Source of the DNA: Rhodococcus rhodnii NBRC 100604
GTDB taxonomy: Bacteria > Actinomycetota > Actinomycetes > Mycobacteriales > Mycobacteriaceae
Direction: 5' to 3'
DNA: 64,000 nucleotides
NCBI RefSeq assembly: GCF_001894925.1
Contig: NZ_BCXD01000017.1
Location: 1 to 64,000, forward strand
Shown: piece after piece, positions 1 through 7,937 of the stretch
How the letters are laid out: each line of letters opens with the position of its first letter
Position numbering within the stretch: the first letter of the stretch is position 1
The notes under the pieces: model-generated
What the model was told of the DNA's origin: nothing
The model's input: only the letters and a program-made list of their open reading frames with translations
Databases searched by the model: none
Program-made: the position numbers and the translations under genes

Positions 1-26
1 GCATCACGCATCGCAAGCGCGAGGAT

Positions 27-806
27 TCAGGCCGGTCGCCGGGCGCTCATCCGCTGCAGCCCCACGACCGCCGCGAACAGCATCGCGATCGATACGGCCA
101 CCATGACGGCGCCCCCGACGCCTTGCACGAGCCCGAACTGGGCGTTGGGCAGGAACGTGACCAGGCTTCCGCCGTCGGCGAGGGGCGACACGTCCAGCAC
201 GTGACCTTCGGTCAGGTAGACCTCGAGCGGGTCGGCCGATGCAGGCAGAACGCTGGTGTCCTCGCTCGCCAGCGACAGAAACGCCTTGGGGAGCACTAGC
301 AGGAGCACGACCTGCGAGATGAGCGTCAACGCGATCGCGGGAACGATCAGGCGGGTGACCACCGACAGCAGCAGTCCGGCACTGACCGCCAGCAGCGCCG
401 ACGCCGGCAGAAAGACTCCGTGGGTCGCCACGTACTGATCACTCATGTGGTCGAACCCGGCCAGCAGGGGCCGCCTACGGTCGCTGATCTCGACGATCAC
501 CGTCAGCAGGACGCCGAATGCTGCGGCACCGAGCAGCGCCGGCGAGATCCGGGACCAGAACCATCGTGCGCGGGTGACGCCCTGGGTCCACGACCAGATG
601 TTCGTCTCGGATTCGAACTCCTTCGAGAGGCTTGTCGCGCCCCACGCGACACCGACGAGAACCACGCCGAAGGACGCCAGGTACTGCGTCACACCCGAAC
701 CGGGCTTGTACGTGGACTCCCACAGTGCCGCTCCCAGCAGCGCGGCCGCCGCCGCGACGCAACTGACGATCGCCGTCCGGTCCAACCGGATCATGTGTCC
801 GAGCAT
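27..806 (-). CDS. ABC transporter permease, ABC-2 type
   Basis: Integral membrane protein of 259 residues with about six hydrophobic segments. It is probably the membrane half of an ABC transporter whose ATPase is encoded 19 nt upstream (826-1566). The ATG at 806 is preferred because GGGGGA lies about 8 nt before it; a longer reading back to 1025 would run through the ATPase gene. No substrate-specific motif is visible. Small permeases of this kind paired with a CcmA-like ATPase often export drugs or peptides or respond to cell-envelope stress; that role is inference. Confidence 0.75.
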   Translation of the reverse strand: MLGHMIRLDRTAIVSCVAAAAALLGAALWESTYKPGSGVTQYLASFGVVLVGVAWGATSLSKEFESETNIWSWTQGVTRARWFWSRISPALLGAAAFGVLLTVIVEISDRRRPLLAGFDHMSDQYVATHGVFLPASALLAVSAGLLLSVVTRLIVPAIALTLISQVVLLLVLPKAFLSLASEDTSVLPASADPLEVYLTEGHVLDVSPLADGGSLVTFLPNAQFGLVQGVGGAVMVAVSIAMLFAAVVGLQRMSARRPA

Positions 807-825
807 GTTCGCGAATCCCCCGTGC

Positions 826-1566
826 CTATCGTCGTTCTCGGCCTGCGGCCGAACTCGTGCGTGTCGACCGGAGCGCACCGAGCACCTTCGCCTCGAGTGC
901 TGCGTGATCCAGCCGTACGCCCTCCGGGAATGTCGTGCCGATGTCGAGCGCGACGGCCCCGTCTGCCAGTACGACGATCCGATCGCAGATCGAGGACACG
1001 TACGCCAGCACGTGCGTCGACACAAGGAACGTCCGGCCCGACTCGGCCGACATCAGCGCGATCCGTTCACACACACGCTCTTTCGCGATGGGATCCAGAT
1101 CGGCGAGCGGCTCGTCGAGGACGACGACATCGGTGCGCTGGCCTACCGCCACCGCGAGCGCCACCTGCGTGTGCTGGCCGCCCGAGAGGTTCTTGCACCG
1201 ATCCCCCAGCGAGACACCGAAGTCCTCGACCCAGTCCATGGCGAGGCCGATGTCGAACTCGTCGTTGAGATCCGCCGCGTAGGCCAGGATCTCGCCGACG
1301 CGCAGCGTCGTGTGAAGCGGACGAGACTGCGCCAGATAGGAGACGCTCGGCGGGACGCCGAAGCCCACGGGCATCCCGGCCACTTTCACCGTTCCCGCGT
1401 CGGCACGCTCCAGTCCCGAAGGGATCTTCACGAGTGTGGATTTTCCGGATCCGTTGAGCCCCATCAGCGCGGTGATCGATCCCGCGCCGACCGAGAAGCT
1501 GCATCCGTCCAGCACTCTCTTCGATCCGAGAGTCTTCACCACTGCGTCGACCGTCACTGCATCCAC
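826..1566 (-). CDS. ABC transporter ATP-binding protein
   Basis: 246-residue nucleotide-binding subunit. Walker A (GLNGSGKST) is at residues 36-44, the Q-loop Gln near 80, the signature LSGGQ at 127-131, Walker B (VVVLDE) ending at Glu152, and the switch His at 185. The start is GTG at 1566, just after GGGGGAGG. It forms an operon with the permease downstream and should power it from the cytoplasmic face. The promoter region contains a 17-bp perfect palindrome (1619-1635) overlapping a TATATT -10-like box, so a repressor probably controls the pair. No regulator gene is present beside it in this window. Confidence 0.88.
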   Translation of the reverse strand: MDAVTVDAVVKTLGSKRVLDGCSFSVGAGSITALMGLNGSGKSTLVKIPSGLERADAGTVKVAGMPVGFGVPPSVSYLAQSRPLHTTLRVGEILAYAADLNDEFDIGLAMDWVEDFGVSLGDRCKNLSGGQHTQVALAVAVGQRTDVVVLDEPLADLDPIAKERVCERIALMSAESGRTFLVSTHVLAYVSSICDRIVVLADGAVALDIGTTFPEGVRLDHAALEAKVLGALRSTRTSSAAGRERR

Positions 1567-1615
1567 TCGGACCTCCCCCGTTCGATCGCCACGTCATCCG
1601 CAGTGCCGATTCCGA

Positions 1616-1621
1616 AATATA
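1616..1621 (-). promoter_or_regulatory. -10-like box TATATT for the ABC operon
   Basis: On the minus strand TATATT lies about 50 nt upstream of the GTG at 1566, in an AT-rich island unusual for this DNA. It is partly covered by the palindrome at 1619-1635. Promoter assignment is inference. Confidence 0.45.
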
Positions 1622-1635
1622 CTGCAATGCAGTAT
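1619..1635. promoter_or_regulatory. 17-bp palindromic operator
   Basis: ATACTGCA-A-TGCAGTAT is a perfect 8+1+8 dyad about 53 bp upstream of the ATPase start and overlapping its -10-like box. Its size and symmetry suit a GntR/YtrA-type or similar dimeric repressor. YtrA-family regulators commonly control ABC transporters, but none is encoded next to this site. Confidence 0.6.
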
Positions 1636-1754
1636 TTCTCGATCGAACCACTCGTCGGTGGCGCGTTCGTAGCGAACGAGAATAGACCGCGCACCCTCTG
1701 GCCGGGCGCCGCCGGACACCATTCTCGGCACCGGTACCGAATCGTGATCTACGT

Positions 1755-2989
1755 CTACCCGTGCGCCCAGTCGATACGGGATTCCAGCGCGAGAAGCACA
1801 TCGCGGCGGCGCGTGCTGGTCTGCCCCACCCACGCGATCCGGCCTCGCAGGTGGGAGCGAAAGTCACTCCTCCCCTGCATATTCTGCGAATCCGGTCCGA
1901 ACCGAACACAGTTGAACAGGAGCGCGCGTAGTGCGTCGTACTCGCTCCTCGGCACCTGCGCGCCCGCGTTGACGACGAGCCCGGCGAGCTTCTGCTGCCG
2001 ATGCGCTCGCATGATCCGCGTCTTGCGTACGTTGATCACGAAGCCCTCGTCCGCACACACGGCGGGACCATCGCGAGCAGTCGCGAGACGTCGACGTCGC
2101 TGCCCGAGAACGCGAGATCGTCCGCATAGCGCGTGTACGTGAGCGCGTGACGTCGTGCGACGCCCGACAGTCTGCGGTCGAGATTCCCCGCTACGAGATT
2201 CGAGAGCGCCGGTGACGTGGGCGCGCCCTGGGGGAGATGAGGTGCCCGCATGAGCGACGCGATCTCGAACGGCACGCCGGCCAGCGCGGCGGGAGGCGTC
2301 GACGTCGTGCACAGCCCCGCGAGTCGGCCGGCGACCCACGGCGGGTACCCGAGCGCGGCGAAGACTGCTCGCACGCGTGTCGCCGTGATCGTCGTGAAGA
2401 ACGCGCGGAGGTCGACGCGGATCACGACCTCCGAATTCGAGTGCGCCGCGGCGAAACCGACGACTCCCCGACCGGCCCGGAAGCCATGGGCGGCGGGATG
2501 CGGCGGCACGGCGTCGAGAACCGACACGCGGACCTTCCGTTGAACCTCGCGCAGTCGTTCCTTGGGGATCTCGACGACACGTCCCGAGGGAAGCGTCTTG
2601 ACCCGATAATGCTGCAGCCGATCAGGTTTCGTGCGCAACCAGCCTCGCGGGTCGGCGAACCAGTCGAGTTCGCCCGGCGTGAGATTCAGTGAACTCGCGA
2701 GCGCGGGAAGCGTGTTCCATCTCGGGACGCCGAACAGCCATTGCGGCCGCTGCGCACGTACGGGAATCGGACCTTCGAGCCGCGGCAACTCGGCGAGAAG
2801 CCGATCGACGGCATCCACTCCATCGACGGGAGGCGTGGGCGCGAGATCGTGAAGCCGCCGCGCGATCTCCTCGGCACGATCGAACCCGATTTCGGAGAAC
2901 CTCTGCGCGAGTGCGTTCTTCGTCCACGGACCGGACATGGCGGCTGCAGCGAGCCTCGCCGCCCAGCCCGCATCGAGTGCGCGGCTCAT
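1755..2989 (-). pseudogene. retron-type reverse transcriptase, frameshifted
   Basis: From the ATG at 2989 the first frame runs about 309 residues through the RT core: AHGF near 167, catalytic Asp193 in RVDLRAFF, LPQGAPTSP at 252-260, and YADD at 288-291. It then leaves the coding frame and stops at 2036. The frame one base away continues with the expected C-terminal RT sequence (EGFVINVRKTRIM, then GLVVN) to a stop at 1755. One base appears to be missing in the C/G run at 2061-2066. Repaired length is about 411 residues, normal for retron RTs. The ATG follows the a2 repeat by 4 nt. No classical -1 slippery heptamer is visible, so a mutation or a sequence error is likelier than programmed frameshifting. 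The fitness of the encoded protein is unknown. Confidence 0.82.
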
Positions 2990-2993
2990 GTGC

Positions 2994-3163
2994 GCGAAGG
3001 TGCGAGCCGACCGAGACCTGTCGTCTGCGGCGCACGGTGGCGCGCGGAGCGCGCGGGAGTGCGTCGGACGGTGTGCCCTGCCGATATCCGTGTGCCAGGG
3101 GTTGCCCCTGACCCGGATCGTGCCGACGAATCGGCCGATCCGCTCTCGCGCTCGCACCTTCGC
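2994..3163 (-). ncRNA. candidate retron msr-msd RNA
   Basis: A perfect 13-bp inverted repeat (GCGAAGGTGCGAG / CTCGCACCTTCGC) at 3151-3163 and 2994-3006 brackets 144 nt directly upstream of the reverse transcriptase, where a retron's a1 and a2 repeats belong. Inside are compact hairpins: CAGGGG-loop-CCCCTG (3096-3110) on the msr side, and CGCGCG-GAG-CGCGCG (3041-3055) with an outer GCAC/GTGC clamp (3032-3062) on the msd side. The branching guanosine and the RNA-DNA boundary cannot be fixed by eye. Confidence 0.65.
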
Positions 3164-3178
3164 ACGCGCGGCAGCATC

Positions 3179-4567
3179 TCACACCCCGGCGGCCTCCGCG
3201 AGGATTCCCACGGCCTCGCGATAGCGCGTCGGCAACGTCGCAACAAAACCCATACGTACGCATTGTCCTGGAGGTTCGGCAGGAAACCAGTCGTCGCCCG
3301 GAGCGACCTCGAGCCCCAGAGCCGATGCCCGACGCGCGACGTCACGCGCAGGCACGTCGCCGGGCAGCCGCACCCACACGCTCATCCCGCCGCCCGGCAC
3401 GCGGTCCACGGACAGGGGCGTCGCCCGCAACTCCCGCACCAGCGCGTCACGACGCTCGCGCAGCTCGCGACGCAGCGTCGCGATGTGCCGGCGCCAGCCC
3501 GGCGCGGTGAGGACGTCGAGCGCGACGTGCTGCGCGAGCCCCGGGACGAACATCTCCCCCGCCCACCGGCTCGTCGAGATCCGGCGCAGCGCGGGGCCCC
3601 TCGCCACGATCCCGGCGACCCGGATCGACGGCGACATGCTCTTCGTCAGCGAGCGGACGTAGACGACGTGCCCGTCCGGATCGGCCGCCGCGAGCGGCGG
3701 TGGGGCGTCGTCGATCGCGAGGTCGCGCGCCCAGTCGTCCTCGACGACGAACGCCTTGTGCTCGGCGAGGACTCGCAGCGTCTCCGCCCGCACGGACGGC
3801 GACCAGACCTCGCCGCTCGGATTCGCGAACGTGGGCTGCGCGTAGAACACCCGCGCGTTGTGGGCGGCGAGCGCATCCGCCAGATCCCCCGGATCGATCC
3901 CGTCCACCGTCCGCGCGATCGGCACGATCCGCAGGCCGTGCGCACGGGCGGCGAGCATCGCGCCCCAGTACGTCGGCGACTCCATGACGACGGCGTCGCC
4001 CGGCGCCGCGAGCGCGCGCAACGTCGCCGACACCGCCGACTGCCCGCCGTTCGTGACGAGGACGTCGTCGGCGTCGTACCCCGCAGCAGGACCGGGCTCG
4101 TTCGCGAACCAGGCGCGCAGCCGCGGCAGTCCTGAGTTCATCTGAGCATCGAGCACCACCGACGAATCGCGCGCGGCACGGGCGAGCGCCGAGCGCACCA
4201 ACGCACCCGGAAGCAGTTCGGGCGCCGGGTAACCGCCGTGCATCGCGAGGGCACCGGGCGCCGCCGAGCGCGCACCCGGCAGCTCGACGTCGAGCGGACC
4301 GGCCGGGCCCAGCGCCGTGGTCTGCCACGACAGATCCCGCTCATGCGGCGGCCGCGGCCTCCTGGCGACGAAAGTGCCGTTCCCGGGCCGGGTCTCGACG
4401 ATTCCCTCGGCCACGAGCAGCCGCAGCGCACTCTGCACCGTGACGGGTCCGACGCCGTGCTGCGCCGCGATGGCGCGGGTCGACGGCAGCCGCGTCTCGG
4501 GCGGCCGGCCGCCGTACTCGCGGCGAAGACTGTCGGCCACCGTGTGCGCACTGCTACTCTCGGACAT
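3179..4567 (-). CDS. MocR-type PLP-dependent transcriptional regulator
   Basis: 462 residues. An N-terminal GntR winged helix (about 10-70, ADSLRREYGG to NGTFV) is fused to a fold-type I aminotransferase domain. The PLP lysine is Lys309 in SLTKSMSPS, and a YAQPTFANPSG segment lies near 242-251. MocR proteins use the aminotransferase-like domain to sense PLP or amino compounds. The ATG at 4567 overlaps the ATG of the divergent transporter gene (4566) in a shared CATG. TATCAT lies 8 nt before it with no Shine-Dalgarno sequence, so the mRNA is probably leaderless. The divergent DMT exporter is its obvious regulatory target. Confidence 0.88.
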   Translation of the reverse strand: MSESSSAHTVADSLRREYGGRPPETRLPSTRAIAAQHGVGPVTVQSALRLLVAEGIVETRPGNGTFVARRPRPPHERDLSWQTTALGPAGPLDVELPGARSAAPGALAMHGGYPAPELLPGALVRSALARAARDSSVVLDAQMNSGLPRLRAWFANEPGPAAGYDADDVLVTNGGQSAVSATLRALAAPGDAVVMESPTYWGAMLAARAHGLRIVPIARTVDGIDPGDLADALAAHNARVFYAQPTFANPSGEVWSPSVRAETLRVLAEHKAFVVEDDWARDLAIDDAPPPLAAADPDGHVVYVRSLTKSMSPSIRVAGIVARGPALRRISTSRWAGEMFVPGLAQHVALDVLTAPGWRRHIATLRRELRERRDALVRELRATPLSVDRVPGGGMSVWVRLPGDVPARDVARRASALGLEVAPGDDWFPAEPPGQCVRMGFVATLPTRYREAVGILAEAAGV

Positions 4568-4589
4568 GGGTATTGATGATAGCGCTACT
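4553..4589. promoter_or_regulatory. divergent promoter with GCTACT direct repeats
   Basis: GCTACT occurs at 4553-4558 and 4584-4589, 31 bp apart, flanking both start codons. The second overlaps the palindrome TAGCGCTA (4580-4587). Minus-strand TATCAT (4576-4581) and plus-strand TACTCT (4555-4560) sit where -10 boxes for leaderless messages are expected. MocR regulators are known to use direct repeats, so this is a candidate operator. Confidence 0.45.
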
Positions 4590-5597
4590 GCTCCCAGGCG
4601 AGAAACGCTTTCGCTCGGACGATCGGGGCTCCTGTGGGGGCTCCTCGGCGTCCTCGCGTTCTCGTTCACCGTTCCCTTCACCCGCGTCGCCGTCGGCGCG
4701 ATGGAACCGCTGTTCGTCGGGACGGGACGCGCCGTGGTCGCCGGCGTGCTCGCCGCGATCGTGCTCGCCGTCGCGCGCCCCGCCCGGCCCCGTGGCCGGC
4801 AGTGGCTCTCGGTGGCCGTGGTCGCGGGCGGCGTCGTCCTCGGCTTCCCGGTGCTCACCTCGCTCGCCCTCGAGACGGCGTCCGCGTCGCACTCCGCCGT
4901 GGTCATCGGTGTGCTCCCCGCCGCCACCGCCGTCGTCGCCGTCATCCGCGGCGGCGAACGCCCGAGCCTCGGGTTCTGGGTGTGCGCGGGCGCCGGAGCG
5001 CTCGCCGTCGCGGCGTTCGTCGCGACGAGCGGCCCCCTCGGGACCGTCGGCGTCGCGGACCTCCTCGTCGCCGGGGCCGTGATCGCGGCGGCCTTCGGCT
5101 ACGCCGAGGGCGCACTGCTCGCGCGCTCGCTCGGCGCGGGGTTCACGATTTGCTGGGCGCTCGTCGTCTCGCTCCCGGTCACGACGGCACTCACCGCGAC
5201 GACGCAGTGGCCCACCGCCGCCTCGCCGACCCAGTGGGCGGCCTTCGGGTATCTCGCCGCCGTCAGCATGTTCCTCGGGTTCTTCGCCTGGTATCGCGGC
5301 CTCGCTATCGGGCCGATCGCGAGGGTGGGCCAGGTGCAACTCGTCCAGCCCGTCTTCACCCTCGCGTGGGCGGCGATGCTGCTCGGCGAGACCATCACGC
5401 CCGTGACGATCGCCGGCGCGGTCGCCGTCGTCGCGTGCGCCGCAGCCGCGGTGCGCTCGCGGGTCCGGACGAACGCGCCGAGACCGGCACGGGACGGCGA
5501 TCGACAGCCTAGATTCAGGGCATGTTCGAGCGCATCCGGGCAGCAGCACGCGACCGATTCCAGCGCGCCGTCGACGAAGTCGTCGACACGCGGCTGA
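4566..5597 (+). CDS. DMT-family (EamA) transporter
   Basis: 343-residue polytopic membrane protein with about ten hydrophobic segments in two EamA repeats, the first near residue 18 and the second near 160. The family exports metabolites and amino acids. The ATG at 4566 shares its bases with the divergent MocR start; TACTCT lies 5 nt upstream and no Shine-Dalgarno sequence is seen. The last 25 codons overlap the next gene by 76 nt and look non-membrane and poorly conserved. The substrate is not readable from sequence; control by the adjacent MocR is likely. Confidence 0.85.
   Translation: MGIDDSATAPRRETLSLGRSGLLWGLLGVLAFSFTVPFTRVAVGAMEPLFVGTGRAVVAGVLAAIVLAVARPARPRGRQWLSVAVVAGGVVLGFPVLTSLALETASASHSAVVIGVLPAATAVVAVIRGGERPSLGFWVCAGAGALAVAAFVATSGPLGTVGVADLLVAGAVIAAAFGYAEGALLARSLGAGFTICWALVVSLPVTTALTATTQWPTAASPTQWAAFGYLAAVSMFLGFFAWYRGLAIGPIARVGQVQLVQPVFTLAWAAMLLGETITPVTIAGAVAVVACAAAAVRSRVRTNAPRPARDGDRQPRFRACSSASGQQHATDSSAPSTKSSTRG
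5510..5515 (+). promoter_or_regulatory. TAGATT -10 box of a leaderless gene
   Basis: TAGATT ends 6 nt before the ATG at 5522, and no Shine-Dalgarno sequence precedes that ATG. It lies inside the 3' end of the DMT gene. Confidence 0.45.
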
Positions 5598-6397
5598 CCG
5601 AGCAGGCCGACGCCGCCGCCGCCGCCGACGCGATGGCGGAACTGCACGCCGAGGTCCGAGAGCTGCGCACCGAGCTCGCGCAGACGCGGGATCTCGTCGA
5701 CGAACGTACGCACGCACTCGACACCCTGACGCGGGAGATCGATCATCGGCGGCGGCGCGACATCGCCGTCGCGGCCGAGACCGACGCTCTCACGGACACG
5801 GCGCGCTTCGTCACCGAGCACCTGCCGCTCGCGCAGCGGCGTCCCGATCCCCGCGCGACTCTCGACTACGCCCTCTCACAGGTAGACCGCGGCCTCGGCG
5901 GACTCGCGCTCGAGTTCGGCGTCGCGACGGGGGCGACGCTCACCGCGATCGCGGACGCACTCCGCGGCGCCGTCACCGTCGCGGGATTCGACGTCTTCAG
6001 CGGTCTACCCGAGACGTGGCGAACCGGCTTTCCCGCAGGCGAATTCGCGCAGGACACGATCCCCGATGTCGACGGCGCGGACGTCGTCGTCGGGCTCTTC
6101 GAGGACACCCTGCCCGGCTACCTCGCAGAGCATCCGGGGCCGGTCGCGTTCGCGCACCTCGACGCCGACCTGTACTCGTCGACGGCGACCGCACTGACAC
6201 TGATCGAGCCGCGCGTAGTGGCAGGCACCGTCCTCGTGTTCGACGAGTTCTTCAACTACCCCGGCTGGCGTGAGCACGAGTACCGCGCGTGGCAGGAGTT
6301 CGCCGACAGGACCGGCTGCGAGTACGAGTACCTCTGCTACACACTCGATCACGAACAACTGGCGGTACGCGTCACCGCGCTTCCGTCCCGCGAGTGA
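5522..6397 (+). CDS. TylF-like SAM-dependent methyltransferase
   Basis: 291 residues. A charged, probably coiled-coil N-terminus (about 20-75) precedes a class I methyltransferase fold: LEFGVATGATL is the SAM-binding loop near 123-133, and LDADLYSST (near 218-226) is typical of the TylF/macrocin O-methyltransferase group. Such enzymes O-methylate sugars. Beside the cell-wall glycosyltransferases it may modify an envelope glycan or glycolipid. Its last 26 nt overlap tail-to-tail with the convergent gene ending at 6372. Confidence 0.82.
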   Translation: MFERIRAAARDRFQRAVDEVVDTRLTEQADAAAAADAMAELHAEVRELRTELAQTRDLVDERTHALDTLTREIDHRRRRDIAVAAETDALTDTARFVTEHLPLAQRRPDPRATLDYALSQVDRGLGGLALEFGVATGATLTAIADALRGAVTVAGFDVFSGLPETWRTGFPAGEFAQDTIPDVDGADVVVGLFEDTLPGYLAEHPGPVAFAHLDADLYSSTATALTLIEPRVVAGTVLVFDEFFNYPGWREHEYRAWQEFADRTGCEYEYLCYTLDHEQLAVRVTALPSRE

Positions 6398-7937
6398 GCA
6401 GCACGACCTGAGTGACGTGGATCGGCCACCTCTCCCGCACCTCCAGTCCGGTGTCCCGCATGACGGCGATCGCCGGGTCGTCCAGGATGTGGTGGGCCGG
6501 CAGATCCCAGACCTCGCCCGTCTCGTGCCGGATACGCTCGGCCACATCGCGATCCTCGTCGGCGACGAACCACACGACGTCGCACGCGGCGTAGCGCTCG
6601 GGCTGCTCGGTGGGGCCGATCTCGATGTCCCACAGCCATCCCGTCTCGTCGGCGCTCTGCCGCAGCCCGATGTCGCGGGCACCCTCGAACGCATGGGGAT
6701 GCACGATCGCCACGAGCCGTTGCGACGCCGGATTCCATGCGGCACTGCCGAACACGACGCAGTCGCCGGGCTCGACGCGGCCGTCCAGAAAACGCCCGAC
6801 CGCACTGAAGTCCATTCCACTGGGTTTCGCGAACGCCGTCCGTTGCTCGAGATACGCGGGCGCGGCGGCCGCCGCGAACACGGCGACGACGAGCAGCGCG
6901 CTCCACCAGCGCCGGGTGAGCGTCGTGACGAGTCCCCCGAGCAGCAGGCCGACCGCGGGTGCGGTGAACGTCGGATACCGCGCGAGGAAGGTCGGATCGT
7001 GTACTGCCGACAGCACGAGCAGCGCGGCCGGCGGCACCACGAGCCACGGAACCGTCACCGCGACAACGGCTCCGAAGCGCCGACCACCACGGATGCGGAC
7101 GACGACGGCCGCGACGATCAGCACGGCCGCGAGCACCGCCGCCAGCGGAGCGCCGGGAAACCACATCACCTGCGCCACCGTCCGCACGGTGGACCGGTCG
7201 AGCGGCGGAATCCACGAGACCTGTCCGGTCTGCGCGACGACGACACGAACGAACGCCGCCGTCGCCGCCCCCGCGAGAACGACCGCCCCCGTCCACCACG
7301 CCCACAGTCGCCTGCCGGTACGCAGCCAGAGCAGCGTCACGGCATGCGCGAGCACCAGCAGCGACGAGTACACGAACACGACGGTCCCGAGCGCGATCGC
7401 CGCCGCGTAGAGGAGCCACAGCCACCATCGCGACCGATCGCACACGGCCGCCACCACGGCGACCGTCGCCCACACGGCGACCGCCGCGGACAGCGCGTAG
7501 CCGCGCGCCTCCACCGCCGCCCATGTCAGCCTCGGCGTGACGACGCACAGTGCGGCGGCGACCACCGCCGTCCGGGTGCCACCGAACCTGCGACCGAGCA
7601 CCGCGACGCCTGCCGCCGCCGCGCCCACGGCGAGCGCGCTCGGCAGCCGCGCCGACAGCTCGGAGACGCCGAACACCCCGAACCAGACGTGCATCAGCAG
7701 GTAGTACGCGCCGTGCACCGCGTCGATGTTGCCGAGCATCCGCCACAGGTCCCCGGTGCTGCGGGTGCTCGCCCGTACCGTCGCCGCCTCGTCGTACCAG
7801 AACGACGGGACCCACGAACTCCAGAACCCGACGAGGGTTCCCACCACGAATACCGCCGCAGGGACGGCGAATCCGAGAAAACGTGGACCATCGCGCCCGC
7901 GCCGTGAGGGCGCAGGAGCGATGGTCCCGGTGGTCAC
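6372..7937 (-). CDS. GT-C (GT39-like) membrane glycosyltransferase
   Basis: 521 residues with about eleven membrane segments and a soluble C-terminal tail. The acidic pair in the first extracytoplasmic loop (FWYDEA, Asp49-Glu50) is the usual GT-C catalytic motif. Such enzymes use polyprenyl-phosphate sugars on the outer face of the membrane. The GTG at 7937 overlaps the stop of glfT2 by 4 nt, so the two are co-translated, linking it to galactan or arabinogalactan/LAM assembly. Donor and acceptor are not identified. Confidence 0.78.
   Translation of the reverse strand: MTTGTIAPAPSRRGRDGPRFLGFAVPAAVFVVGTLVGFWSSWVPSFWYDEAATVRASTRSTGDLWRMLGNIDAVHGAYYLLMHVWFGVFGVSELSARLPSALAVGAAAAGVAVLGRRFGGTRTAVVAAALCVVTPRLTWAAVEARGYALSAAVAVWATVAVVAAVCDRSRWWLWLLYAAAIALGTVVFVYSSLLVLAHAVTLLWLRTGRRLWAWWTGAVVLAGAATAAFVRVVVAQTGQVSWIPPLDRSTVRTVAQVMWFPGAPLAAVLAAVLIVAAVVVRIRGGRRFGAVVAVTVPWLVVPPAALLVLSAVHDPTFLARYPTFTAPAVGLLLGGLVTTLTRRWWSALLVVAVFAAAAAPAYLEQRTAFAKPSGMDFSAVGRFLDGRVEPGDCVVFGSAAWNPASQRLVAIVHPHAFEGARDIGLRQSADETGWLWDIEIGPTEQPERYAACDVVWFVADEDRDVAERIRHETGEVWDLPAHHILDDPAIAVMRDTGLEVRERWPIHVTQVVLLTRGTEAR

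Noticed and set aside
2050-2075. Programmed -1 frameshift as the explanation for the split RT
   Set aside because: No X_XXY_YYZ slippery heptamer is found at the switch point; a one-base loss explains it more simply.
6372-6397. 26-bp tail-to-tail gene overlap as a regulatory antisense site
   Set aside because: Short convergent overlaps are common in compact actinobacterial genomes; nothing else marks this one.
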